From Bacteriovoracaceae bacterium UBA1511 (lineage in GTDB: Bacteria; Bdellovibrionota; Bacteriovoracia; Bacteriovoracales; Bacteriovoracaceae), in assembly GCA_002323535.1 (NCBI GenBank), contig DCQT01000058.1, forward strand, positions 1 to 57,123: 57,123 bases of DNA, in the 5' to 3' direction. Numbering within the stretch: position 1 is the stretch's first letter; each line of letters begins with the position of its first letter. Shown here one piece after another: positions 41,800 through 49,507 of the stretch. The translations under genes and the position numbers were made by a program. The notes below the pieces were generated by a model. That model had not been told where the DNA came from, searched no databases, and saw only the letters and a program-made list of their open reading frames with translations.

Positions 41800-42793
41800 G
41801 GTAAGACCTTTTTAAAATCTTATAGAAACTTTTAAGCTCGTCTTGACTAGATAAAAGCTCCAAAAGCCTATGAACACCAACGCCCACGTACTTTAAATAA
41901 CGATCGTCATTCCTTGTCTCATTTATAAAAGTGAAGCTTCCAAGCGCTTTAAATATCCTCTGAATTGCACTTAGATTGTAAAGGAAGTCGAATTCATCTC
42001 TAGAATATCCTGCCATTAGTGGGGAACCATCTACATAATACTTGATAATACTTTCTCTTTTTTCGAATGAAAGTGGATAGTAACAATCCTCTAATAAGCT
42101 CACTAAGTCATAAAAAGGTAAGCCAAGTCTTGCATCCTGAAAATCTATAAGAAAATATTCTCCATTTTTCACCATTATGTTTCGCGAGTGCAAATCTCTA
42201 TGTGAAAACACTTTACCCTGATGGTTTGCGAGTGTTTCATTGATTAAATTAATTTCACGCAAAAAGGCATGATCACTTAGGTCATTCTCGTGAGCACCAA
42301 GATAAGATTGCAGGAAGTATTCAACAGACATTTTTGATTCATCACTAAATTTTTCAAAATCAAAAGATCTCGTTGAAACTATTGTTTCACGAACATCAAC
42401 GGACTGAAGCCTTATCAAAATATCTATTATTTTTTTATAACAGGATACTGTTGTCTCATCACTTGCCTCCCCACCCAAATAAGAAACAAGAGTGCTATCA
42501 CCAAGATCCTCTTCTATAAAAAACCCTACCGCAGGCTTAATTGAAAATATTTTTGGAACATTAATATCATTAGAACTCAATAATTTCTGAACCTTTAAAA
42601 AATCTGAATCCTCTTCGTTTTTAAATGGAGACCCCAAACATGCAACAAAGGACTTCTCAAAATGAGAGAACCTATAATACTTTCTAGAAGATGCATCCCC
42701 AGTTAACTCGACAATATCCGACACTCTAGATTTGAGATAGTCTTCCACAAGCTTTCGCACTAATAATAATTCAACATTAACTTTTTCTACCAA
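41789..42793 (-). CDS. amgK: anomeric MurNAc/GlcNAc kinase AmgK-like phosphotransferase
   Basis: The 334-aa aminoglycoside-phosphotransferase-fold kinase shows DASSRKYYRF near the N-terminus, the catalytic loop VFSHRDLHSRNIMVKNG and the metal motif LIDFQDARLGLPFYDLVSLL, all typical of AmgK. AmgK phosphorylates MurNAc at C1; MurU then makes UDP-MurNAc. The stop overlaps murU by 11 bp. Recycling of muramic sugars would suit a bacterium that digests other cells' peptidoglycan, though that lifestyle is inferred. Confidence 0.82.
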   Translation of the reverse strand: MVEKVNVELLLVRKLVEDYLKSRVSDIVELTGDASSRKYYRFSHFEKSFVACLGSPFKNEEDSDFLKVQKLLSSNDINVPKIFSIKPAVGFFIEEDLGDSTLVSYLGGEASDETTVSCYKKIIDILIRLQSVDVRETIVSTRSFDFEKFSDESKMSVEYFLQSYLGAHENDLSDHAFLREINLINETLANHQGKVFSHRDLHSRNIMVKNGEYFLIDFQDARLGLPFYDLVSLLEDCYYPLSFEKRESIIKYYVDGSPLMAGYSRDEFDFLYNLSAIQRIFKALGSFTFINETRNDDRYLKYVGVGVHRLLELLSSQDELKSFYKILKRSYHEN

Positions 42794-42795
42794 GG

Positions 42796-43590
42796 TTAAT
42801 TCTCTCTTTTAAACTTAAAAAACTTTTTAGACTGAAGGTTAAATTCTTCTTCTTCATTGTAAATCCCTTGCTGCAGGAGATATTCCTTAATATACTGCTC
42901 CTCTTTAAGGGACTCACTTCTATTACTCGCAATATAGTACGCACCCATATCTGCTCTAATTTTTTCCTGCATCCAATACAAGATCGAGTTAGTATCAATC
43001 TTATTTTTTTTCAACTGAGTATAAACCCACTTATTTAACAACCCTTTGTCTTTGAGCCCTACCTGAAGCAAACTAGATAAATCGCTAATCGTTTTAAAGC
43101 CGGTTGGGTAACTATCTTTAAAATTATAAACACTATATTTGTTCCTAAGGTAACACTCTATCAGTACTACCTTTAAAATATCTTCTGTTTGTAAAAACCT
43201 ATCTACAAAACCTCTTGTAAATATTACGTCTCTATCAGGAGAAACAAAGTAGAAAGGTTCGTCCACTCTCCAGAGATAAAAATTAAAGTCTAACTTTAAA
43301 TCATCTCCTCTTTCATCTCTCTTAATGAGACTATTCAAATACATTTTTGAAGGAGCTGAGTACTTAGAAATTGAGGATTTATTTACCCCAACAAACTCAT
43401 CGTAAACGTTTTGAATAAAAAAAAGCAGGGAGTTTCTTTTCTCCCTACCAAAACTGACGTTTTTTTTAATTGACTCAGTTCGATCTAGCTCAATTATCCA
43501 CTCAAGGCTCGAACATGAACTTAAAAGGAACAATAAACTACAGAGCTGACATTGCCTCTTCTTCTTCGTAATATATCGTAAAGCCTGCAT
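42796..43590 (-). CDS. lipoprotein resembling an M48 metallopeptidase without the HExxH motif
   Basis: The 264-aa precursor has a signal ending in LLFLLSSCSS (lipobox LSSC). PFYFVSPDRDVIFTRGFVDR followed by TEDILKVVLIECYLRNKY follows the M48 pattern in which HExxH should occur, but the His-Glu-x-x-His residues are replaced (ECYLR). A later EKIRADMGAYYIAS segment resembles the third-ligand helix. It is therefore probably a catalytically inactive M48-like lipoprotein. Its start lies 53 bp inside the LysM gene, in another frame, suggesting coupled translation. Confidence 0.65.
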   Translation of the reverse strand: MQALRYITKKKRQCQLCSLLFLLSSCSSLEWIIELDRTESIKKNVSFGREKRNSLLFFIQNVYDEFVGVNKSSISKYSAPSKMYLNSLIKRDERGDDLKLDFNFYLWRVDEPFYFVSPDRDVIFTRGFVDRFLQTEDILKVVLIECYLRNKYSVYNFKDSYPTGFKTISDLSSLLQVGLKDKGLLNKWVYTQLKKNKIDTNSILYWMQEKIRADMGAYYIASNRSESLKEEQYIKEYLLQQGIYNEEEEFNLQSKKFFKFKREN

Positions 43591-44140
43591 AGATCTTGTT
43601 TGGATCCTTTATGAGGGGCTTATTATTGTTATAGATTTTTCTCCACTTTGAAGGAGTTCCATACTTGTCCTTGGAAATTGTACCAAGAGTATCCCCAGAC
43701 TGAATAATATACGGTAACCCAGCAGGTTGCCAAACAAAAGGATTCTCTGCAACCGGCACTTTAATCTTTTGCCCGGCCACCAACATTGACTCAACTCCAG
43801 GGTTCAAGCTAGCGATCACCTTCCACTGTGATATATCACCAAACAGCTTGAAACTGATCTGCATAAGTGTATCACCCTTCTCGACTTTATACTCTTGGTG
43901 CTCATCTATATCTAGAGAGCCTACTGAGGAAGGAGCTCTGTCATCATCGTCCTCAAAGTCGTCGTTAAAATCGTCGTCATCACCAAAATCATCCGAAGAA
44001 TCCTCTGCAACAGCATCATCCTCAAATTCATCATCTCCCCACTCAGATTCAACCTCGTCAGAGGTTTTATCGCCTGAAGAACTACAACCAACAAAAGCCG
44101 AAGTAAAAACGAGGGTAAAAATTATTAATAGTTTTGACAT
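43538..44140 (-). CDS. lipoprotein with acidic linker and two LysM domains
   Basis: The 200-aa precursor has a signal with lipobox FVGC at about 16-19, then a strongly acidic Asp/Glu-rich segment (about 25-72). LysM 1 lies at about 82-130 (YKVEKGDTLMQISFKLFGD) and LysM 2 at about 141-190 (YIIQSGDTLGTISKDKYGTP). LysM modules bind GlcNAc in peptidoglycan, so the protein should tether the outer membrane or a complex to the wall. Its Shine-Dalgarno sequence is included in a predicted hairpin (44142-44175). Confidence 0.88.
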   Translation of the reverse strand: MSKLLIIFTLVFTSAFVGCSSSGDKTSDEVESEWGDDEFEDDAVAEDSSDDFGDDDDFNDDFEDDDDRAPSSVGSLDIDEHQEYKVEKGDTLMQISFKLFGDISQWKVIASLNPGVESMLVAGQKIKVPVAENPFVWQPAGLPYIIQSGDTLGTISKDKYGTPSKWRKIYNNNKPLIKDPNKIYAGFTIYYEEEEAMSAL

Positions 44141-44141
44141 A

Positions 44142-44175
44142 AATCCTCCCTAATCAATTTTCTTTACGGAGGACT
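44142..44175 (-). promoter_or_regulatory. hairpin masking the ribosome-binding site of the LysM lipoprotein gene
   Basis: In the transcript, AGTCCTCC (44175 to 44168) can pair with GGAGGATT (44149 to 44142), an 8-bp stem with one G-U pair and an 18-nt loop. GGAGG is the Shine-Dalgarno sequence 4 nt before the ATG at 44140. The structure could lower translation or respond to temperature or a factor; it might also merely weaken read-through from the kinase gene upstream. Confidence 0.45.
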
Positions 44176-44192
44176 ATTTTTTTTCTTAAGCG

Positions 44193-44825
44193 TTAATTTA
44201 AAGTTAAAAAAAGATCTTTCTGAGCAATCGCATCATGAATTTTCGAAACAAGCTTCTCAAAGTGGTCTTCGTTGTGCAGGAAGTCCAAGTCATCTGTATC
44301 GACTAGCAAATATTTGCCTAGATTATATTGTGAGTACCATTCATCATACAGGTCATTTAACTGAGAAATATAGTCAACTGATATGCTCTTTTCGCACTCT
44401 CTCCCTCTCAGAGCAATCCTCTCCATAAGTTTAGGAACTGATCTTTTCAAAAATATCATCAACGTTGGAGGGCTCAAGAAAGAAACGGTTGTGCTATAAA
44501 GATTAAAATAATTTTCAAAATCTCGCTCTGACATCTTGCCTTGCCTAAAAAGGTTTTTTGCAAAAATATGAGCATCCTCATAGATAGATCTATCTTGAAT
44601 TGCACTGAAATTGTTTTGGTCAATTATTCTATGCGCATTTGAGCGATGATTTAAAAAATATACTTGAAGTGGAAAAGAATACCTTTTCATATCTTTGTAA
44701 AAATCTTCCAAGTATGGATTATCCTCTACAGACTCAAACATTGGCTTGCATGCAAGTCTTTCTGAAAGTTTTTTAGTTAGAGTGGTTTTCCCTGAGCCTA
44801 TATTTCCTGCTACTGCTATGAACAT
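44193..44825 (-). CDS. deoxynucleoside kinase (dAdo/dGuo kinase family)
   Basis: Salvage enzyme phosphorylating deoxynucleosides. The 210 aa show the P-loop AVAGNIGSGKTTLTKKL (about 4-20), the substrate-binding FLNHRSNAHRI region, IQDRSIYEDAHIFAKNLF (the DR[S/Y] motif with ED), and the lid arginines RGRECEKSISVDYISQL. The exact nucleoside cannot be told by eye. ATG 44825 is preceded by AAGGGAAC; a start at 44891 would add a hydrophobic stretch unlike the family. Confidence 0.85.
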   Translation of the reverse strand: MFIAVAGNIGSGKTTLTKKLSERLACKPMFESVEDNPYLEDFYKDMKRYSFPLQVYFLNHRSNAHRIIDQNNFSAIQDRSIYEDAHIFAKNLFRQGKMSERDFENYFNLYSTTVSFLSPPTLMIFLKRSVPKLMERIALRGRECEKSISVDYISQLNDLYDEWYSQYNLGKYLLVDTDDLDFLHNEDHFEKLVSKIHDAIAQKDLFLTLN

Positions 44826-44954
44826 CCTAGTTCCCTTTTCCTCAATTTTTAAAAAGTAAAAAACTGTACATAATGTCCAAAAATAAATCAAACGCTTAGT
44901 TTGGAAAATTTTTATAATTTAGACGGCAGCGTTGTTACGCGTTAAAATTCTAAT

Positions 44955-45284
44955 ATGAAAAAGCTTATACTTACACTAACCTTGATAATTTGCTGCCGCG
45001 CTGGAGCACAAGGATTTTTAGACGAAATTTCTGGAGACATCACCTCAAGTGATCTCGTAACAGAAAAAATTCAAAAAATGTCCCCCACAAAAAGAATATT
45101 TATTATTTCAAATGAAAATAATTCGTTCAACAAAGGTGACTTCATCTCATTAGTGTTTCTGGACAAAATCACTGCAAGAGGGATTGTTGCAAAAATAAAA
45201 AACAACTTCGCCGGAATTAAAATTGTGAAAATAAACTCCTGGTCACACTGGCAAAACTCATACCCGGCGCCAATGTGCAAATAA
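44955..45284 (+). CDS. 5' part of a frameshifted outer-membrane protein gene
   Basis: Encodes a signal peptide (KKLILTLTLIICCRAGAQG, cleavage near residue 19) and a small domain with NKGDFISLVFLDKITARGIV and NNFAGIKIVKIN. After about 45237 the frame reads SWSHWQNSYPAPMCK and stops, which looks non-native. The -1 frame over the same bases reads LVTLAKLIPGANVQIITGDD and runs straight into the downstream frame. The two pieces are probably one gene of 322 codons that has lost a single base, or a recoded gene. Confidence 0.6.
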   Translation: MKKLILTLTLIICCRAGAQGFLDEISGDITSSDLVTEKIQKMSPTKRIFIISNENNSFNKGDFISLVFLDKITARGIVAKIKNNFAGIKIVKINSWSHWQNSYPAPMCK

Positions 45285-45922
45285 TAACAGGAGACGACAG
45301 TAAATTTAGATCCGCAAATGACAAAAAAGAAAGCGAGGAAAGTGATGAGGCATCACTAATCCAAAACGATGGAGACCTCTACAACGATGTGGTTATAGAA
45401 GACGAAGTTCTTGAGGTAGGCGAAAATAAAAACCGCCACCTAAAACAAGATAACATGCTAACAATAAACTACGGGCAAGTTCGAAGCCTAGACCAAAATA
45501 GTGCCAATGTCGGTTATCAACAATTCATACTTAGCTATGGCTATCAAATAAGGGACAACCTATGGGTGGAAGCGTCATACGGACAAAACATCATAAGGGA
45601 TTTCCCTTCGACGGGCATCGACACGACCCTAAGACAAGTCTCTGGCAAGTTAAAGTATACGTTTAAAGTACCATTCTATAGTTATATTCAACCCTATATT
45701 GGCTTCTTGTCTGCCGCGGGCAACAGCCCTCAGGCAGGTATCGACCCAACTGGCAATACTTCACAAACAGACCTGGACAATGAAACAAAACTCGTGGATT
45801 CTCTAACAAAAAATGAGGTCATTTTTGGAGCCACTGTAGTTAGACATCTTGCCCCTGGTTGGTACGCAAGAGTCGATATTGGCAGTGACGCTGTCTCAGG
45901 AGGGTTTGGTCTTGAATTCTAA
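45275..45922 (+). CDS. 3' part of the frameshifted gene: outer-membrane beta-barrel region
   Basis: From GTG 45275 the frame gives 215 aa. An acidic linker (EESDEASLIQNDGDL, VVIEDEVLEVGEN) is followed by amphipathic strands with alternating aromatic residues: YQQFILSYGYQIRDNLWVEA, RQVSGKLKYTFKVPFYSYI, GWYARVDIGSDAVSGGFGLE with a final Phe, the usual barrel C-terminus. It lacks its own signal peptide, supporting the view that it belongs to the 5' frame at 44955. An in-frame open stretch extends upstream of the GTG to about 45233. Confidence 0.62.
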   Translation: MQIITGDDSKFRSANDKKESEESDEASLIQNDGDLYNDVVIEDEVLEVGENKNRHLKQDNMLTINYGQVRSLDQNSANVGYQQFILSYGYQIRDNLWVEASYGQNIIRDFPSTGIDTTLRQVSGKLKYTFKVPFYSYIQPYIGFLSAAGNSPQAGIDPTGNTSQTDLDNETKLVDSLTKNEVIFGATVVRHLAPGWYARVDIGSDAVSGGFGLEF

Positions 45923-46046
45923 GTTACATTTTTTATTAGTTTTAATTGCGCTCGTTGGTTGCGGCGTAAAAAAACCACCAAAACCAAAAGGAAAAAAAAC
46001 CCCTACATATTTTCAATACCTAAATCAAAATGAGCAAATTAACTAA
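45912..46046 (+). CDS. tiny lipoprotein (44 aa), LptM-like
   Basis: TTG 45912 is preceded at 7 nt by the strong AGGAGGG (45898-45904). The 44-aa product MNSKLHFLLVLIALVGCGVK continues with a Pro/Lys-rich tail. It has a clear lipobox (LVGC) directly followed by GVKKPPKPKGKKTP, similar in layout to LptM/YifL lipoproteins (CGxKGPLxxP). LptM assists LptD maturation in enterobacteria; a similar role here is a guess. It overlaps the 3' end of the barrel gene by 11 bp and folK by 17 bp. Confidence 0.6.
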   Translation: MNSKLHFLLVLIALVGCGVKKPPKPKGKKTPTYFQYLNQNEQIN

Positions 46047-46512
46047 TATATTTATAGTATCTCTAGGGACCAACCTAGGAGATCGCCTGGCAAATATATC
46101 TAAAGCCAGGAGTCTTTTAGGCTCAGAATTCAAGCTTCTTGAGTCAAGCCCCATTGTCGAGTCCGAGGCGGTTGACTACTTGAGTCAGCCAAAATTTTTA
46201 AATCAGTGCCTTGTATTCAAAAACACTTCAAAAAATACCCCTGAGGATATTTTAACATTTTGCCTCGAAGCTGAAAGCCTTATGGGGCGAGAAAGAGTAA
46301 TAGATAAAGGGCCACGAATTATAGATATCGACCTCTTATTTTATGAAAACTTTTATATAGACAAAGACTTCCTCACGCTCCCCCATCCTCGCCTTTTCGA
46401 GCGCAGCTTTATTGTAGAGCCTCTTTCGAAACTCAATATTTTTGATGATTTAAGCTCCATTTACAAATTTCCCAAAGTATTTTCAAATTCCTGCTGGACT
46501 TACAAGTCTTGA
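46030..46512 (+). CDS. folK: 2-amino-4-hydroxy-6-hydroxymethyldihydropteridine pyrophosphokinase FolK
   Basis: Transfers pyrophosphate from ATP to hydroxymethyl-dihydropterin in folate synthesis. The 160 aa contain SLGTNLGDRLANI, SSPIVESEAV, FLNQCLVF, AESLMGRERV, KGPRIIDIDLLFYEN (metal Asp pair) and LTLPHPRLFERSFIVEPL, all typical. The start is inside the tiny lipoprotein gene. Together with folD it shows folate metabolism, although folP is not in the window. Confidence 0.95.
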   Translation: MSKLTNIFIVSLGTNLGDRLANISKARSLLGSEFKLLESSPIVESEAVDYLSQPKFLNQCLVFKNTSKNTPEDILTFCLEAESLMGRERVIDKGPRIIDIDLLFYENFYIDKDFLTLPHPRLFERSFIVEPLSKLNIFDDLSSIYKFPKVFSNSCWTYKS

Positions 46513-46604
46513 ATTAAAAATCGAGGCTAAATCAACCCCAAGAGTTTAGACTATCTGTTGAATTAATAGTATTGTGTTACCTTCACTTATTCCAGGAGTT
46601 AACT

Positions 46605-47393
46605 GTGAACATCTTTGTTTGTGTAAAGCAAGTTCCAGACACTGAGACAAAAGTCTCCCCTAATTCAGATAAAAGCTTCATCGAAACAAGTTCGATCAAG
46701 TGGATTATGAACCCATATGACGAGTTTGCTGTTGAGCAAGCATTGCAAGTAAAACAAGCAAATGCAGGCTCCACTGTAACAGTACTTAGAGTTGGAAGCA
46801 CCCAAAGCAGTGAAACTCTTAGAACTGCCATGGCAATGGGCGCCGATGACGGCGTCCTCGTTCAAGCTCCAGACCTTTTAGATCCGTACACAACGGCAAA
46901 AGCACTAAAGGCAGCTATAGAAAAAACCGGAAGAAGCCCTGATATGATATTTTGTGGTAAACAAGCTATTGACTCTGATGCTCTTCAAGTACCACAAATT
47001 TTAGCTCAAATGCTCGACATGCCTTCTGTCTCCGTTGTTGTTGGATTTGAACAAAGTGGAGATTCTGTAAAATTAAAAAGAGAAATTGATGGTGGAAGTC
47101 TTGAGGTTTATGAAACTAAAACACCATGCTTGGTTGCTTGCAACAAGGGGCTCAATACTCCCCGTTACGCTTCTCTTCCAGGCATAATGAAAGCGAAGAA
47201 AAAGCCTCTTGAGACCCTAACGCTTGAAGAACTTAACATTTCACTAGAAGAGCAAAGAGTTCAATTTTCAAACTTTAGATTACCCCCAGAAAAGCCTGAG
47301 GGAAAAAAGTTTGATGCTATGGACGAGGGTGCACAACCAGAGGTTGTAACGAATGTCGTTAACCTTTTAAAAACTGAAGCAAAAGTTCTGTAA
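46605..47393 (+). CDS. etfB: electron transfer flavoprotein beta subunit EtfB
   Basis: AMP-binding subunit of ETF, which receives electrons from acyl-CoA dehydrogenases. I chose GTG 46605 (262 aa), preceded by CAGGAG, because NIFVCVKQVPDTETKV is the normal N-terminus; an ATG at 46572 adds an unrelated 11 residues. MNPYDEFAVEQALQVK, MAMGADDGVLVQAP, GKQAIDSDALQVPQILAQML and PRYASLPGIMKAKKKPL are diagnostic. A possible promoter (TAGACT, 17 nt, TATTGT) lies at 46547-46575. Confidence 0.96.
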   Translation: MNIFVCVKQVPDTETKVSPNSDKSFIETSSIKWIMNPYDEFAVEQALQVKQANAGSTVTVLRVGSTQSSETLRTAMAMGADDGVLVQAPDLLDPYTTAKALKAAIEKTGRSPDMIFCGKQAIDSDALQVPQILAQMLDMPSVSVVVGFEQSGDSVKLKREIDGGSLEVYETKTPCLVACNKGLNTPRYASLPGIMKAKKKPLETLTLEELNISLEEQRVQFSNFRLPPEKPEGKKFDAMDEGAQPEVVTNVVNLLKTEAKVL

Positions 47394-47409
47394 GCTCGAG
47401 GAGATTAAA

Positions 47410-48372
47410 ATGGCAAATATACTTGTATTAGCAGAAGTATCTAACGGAAAAGTAAAAACAGTAACTCACGAAATACTCAGCCACATATCTAACCACCAAG
47501 TGTCGGTTTTAGCGATCAATGACTTGTCTGAGGAGTGTCTTGCTGACCTTGCGCAGCACGGTGGAGGAAACATTACTGTTCTTAAAAATGATTCTCTTTC
47601 AGAGTACTCCCCTGAAGGTTTCTCCTCTGCAATTCACAACTTTATTAATAGTAACAGTTTTGACTACGTTTTTTCAGGAGCAACCTCTCTTGGAAAAGAC
47701 CTTTTTCCAAGACTCGCTGCTACATTTGAGGCAGGCCTCGCGTCTGACGTAGTTGACTTTAAATTCGACGGAGACAAGTTTGTAGGAACAAGACCAATGT
47801 TCGCAGGTAAGTGTCTTGCTGATGTTGAACTTAAAGGGCCTAAGCCCCACTTCGCAACGTTTAGACCAAACTCTCTCGGAGTATCTGAAATAAGTCCAGG
47901 CACTGTTGAAAAGTCTGAGCAAAACGCAGAAATTTCTGCTGAAGTTAGGGCAAAGATTGCAGAAATCGTAAAAGGCGCATCCGAGAAGCTAGACCTAACA
48001 GAAGCAAACATCATTGTTAGTGGTGGAAGGGCGATGGGTAATGCTGAGAACTTCAAAGTTCTTGATGAGCTTGCTGATGTTCTTGGTGCGACGGTTGGTG
48101 CAAGTAGAGCAGCTGTAGATTCAGGTTATGCACCACACTCCATGCAAGTTGGCCAAACAGGTAAGACTGTTGCTCCGACATTATACATTGCATGTGGAAT
48201 ATCAGGAGCTATTCAACACCTTGCGGGAATGAGAACCTCTAAAGTAATCGTTGCAATCAACAATGACAAAGATGCCCCAATCTTTTCAAAGGCTGACTAT
48301 GGTATTGTTGGTGACCTATTTAAAGTTGTCCCGTTACTTACTGATGAGTTTAAAAAAGTATTAAATAAATAG
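47410..48372 (+). CDS. etfA: electron transfer flavoprotein alpha subunit EtfA
   Basis: FAD-carrying ETF subunit, 320 aa. FSGATSLGKDLFPRLAATFE, TFRPNSLGVSEI, VSGGRAMGNAENF, and the FAD-binding C-terminal domain VGASRAAVDSGYAPHSMQVG, YIACGISGAIQHLAGM, INNDKDAPIFSKADYGIVGD match the family. It follows etfB by 16 bp with GAGGAG as ribosome-binding site. With IcmF it points to acyl-CoA oxidation; the quinone oxidoreductase is not in the window. Confidence 0.97.
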   Translation: MANILVLAEVSNGKVKTVTHEILSHISNHQVSVLAINDLSEECLADLAQHGGGNITVLKNDSLSEYSPEGFSSAIHNFINSNSFDYVFSGATSLGKDLFPRLAATFEAGLASDVVDFKFDGDKFVGTRPMFAGKCLADVELKGPKPHFATFRPNSLGVSEISPGTVEKSEQNAEISAEVRAKIAEIVKGASEKLDLTEANIIVSGGRAMGNAENFKVLDELADVLGATVGASRAAVDSGYAPHSMQVGQTGKTVAPTLYIACGISGAIQHLAGMRTSKVIVAINNDKDAPIFSKADYGIVGDLFKVVPLLTDEFKKVLNK

Positions 48373-48380
48373 TAGAAAAT

Positions 48381-49352
48381 TCAGAACCTAATTTGGCTCT
48401 CTTTAACAAATTCGTTTGAGAGAGCCCTTTTTTTAAAATCTGCTCGAGCTCGCTCATTTAATTTAATAATTTCTTCCTTAGGCAATCGAATACTATTAGA
48501 GTTCCCGCCATTACCAAAGCTTACTACTGCTCCTGCAAAACTTCCTGTAGAAAATCTGACCCTTAAACCGTGGTCACCATCATTCGTTAAAATCCCAAAA
48601 GCCTCCGAACCATTGTCATCAAATGAGAACACTCCTCCATCTTTTATTTCAGAGTAGTTAAAACTAATTTCCTTAACTTCTCCACGCTGGTTAGTAACCT
48701 CTAGGTCCAAACTCTCTAAACTTCCTGCATTAACAGAAATTGCGCCTGATACCATCGCTCCTCTAAGTGGTGCTTTCGAAAATTTTGGTATGATTGCTTG
48801 ATATACATCTAGCTCGCCTTCAAATGATCGTAGACCTTTTTTTACCTGCTTTTTTGAATTTGAAAATGATTTCAAAGAAACCTTCTGCTCGACCAACTTA
48901 GGACTTATTTTCTGTGGAATATCAACTTGTACCAGAAGTTTTTCATTGGTTTTTATATTGATTAGCTCTATAGGAAAAAGTGGGTTTAAGGGCTTCTCTG
49001 TATAGAATACAAGAGTTCCATCTCTGTCACCAACTAACTGCACAAGCTTATCATCCTTGCGTTTAAGCTTAACTTTTAACTCAAAGTTGAACTCCTCTCC
49101 ATTGGACTGGATAAGCTTTTTGGTTATTAATGGCCTTCCGATGAAAGAGTCTGGCAAGGAAATTGCCGTATCAGGATACCCCGGCTTAGCGCTTTCTAAG
49201 GACGCAAGCTCTCGTATAAATTCCTCAGAGAAACTTAAGCTCTCTACTGAGTTTTCGATTTTAGAGCGAACTAATAACTCTTGATTTAAATCAACAAGAT
49301 AATTAATACTAACGAAAACTGCACCTACAACAACAAACAACAATAACCGCAC
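48381..49352 (-). CDS. exported or membrane-anchored protein, 323 aa, function unknown
   Basis: No family is recognised. The N-terminal hydrophobic segment (about 3-18, LLLFVVVGAVFVSINYL) is an anchor or signal. The rest is soluble and beta-rich: IGRPLITKKLIQSNGEEFNF, DRDGTLVFYTEKPLNPLFPI, RGAMVSGAISVNAGSLESLD, GLRVRFSTGSFAGAVVSFGN. It has Val/Gly/Asn-rich repeats like periplasmic beta-sandwich domains. Its last codons overlap the etfA terminator. It is monocistronic, with a 155-bp upstream gap containing only short inverted repeats. Confidence 0.7.
   Translation of the reverse strand: MRLLLFVVVGAVFVSINYLVDLNQELLVRSKIENSVESLSFSEEFIRELASLESAKPGYPDTAISLPDSFIGRPLITKKLIQSNGEEFNFELKVKLKRKDDKLVQLVGDRDGTLVFYTEKPLNPLFPIELINIKTNEKLLVQVDIPQKISPKLVEQKVSLKSFSNSKKQVKKGLRSFEGELDVYQAIIPKFSKAPLRGAMVSGAISVNAGSLESLDLEVTNQRGEVKEISFNYSEIKDGGVFSFDDNGSEAFGILTNDGDHGLRVRFSTGSFAGAVVSFGNGGNSNSIRLPKEEIIKLNERARADFKKRALSNEFVKESQIRF
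48395..48434 (+). terminator. intrinsic terminator of etfBA
   Basis: GGCTCTCT (48395-48402) pairs with AGAGAGCC (48419-48426), an 8-bp GC-rich stem with a 16-nt loop, followed by CTTTTTTT. It starts 23 bp after the etfA stop and lies inside the 3' end of the opposite-strand gene. Confidence 0.85.
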
Positions 49353-49507
49353 AACAAACCTCTACATTTACAACTACTGCAAATGTAGCAAGGCATATGC
49401 CAACGATAGTGGGCACTCTAAGGTACTTTTGTTATGTAATTTTAGCTATTTGAAATTTTCTAAAATTTGGTGAGCGTCTAAACTTTTTACAACTAATAAA
49501 AAATTAT

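Noticed and set aside
45225..45245. Programmed -1 ribosomal frameshifting in the barrel gene.
   Set aside because: No X-XXY-YYZ slippery heptamer is present where the frames cross, so a base loss or sequencing error is more likely.
47664..48056. 130-codon minus-strand frame within etfA.
   Set aside because: Mirror of etfA codon bias; the alpha-subunit motifs on the plus strand leave no doubt.
49362..49401. Inverted repeat CTACATTT...AAATGTAG and palindrome GGCATATGCC upstream of the unknown exported protein.
   Set aside because: Arms are short and AT-rich or of a length expected many times by chance; no promoter fits around them.
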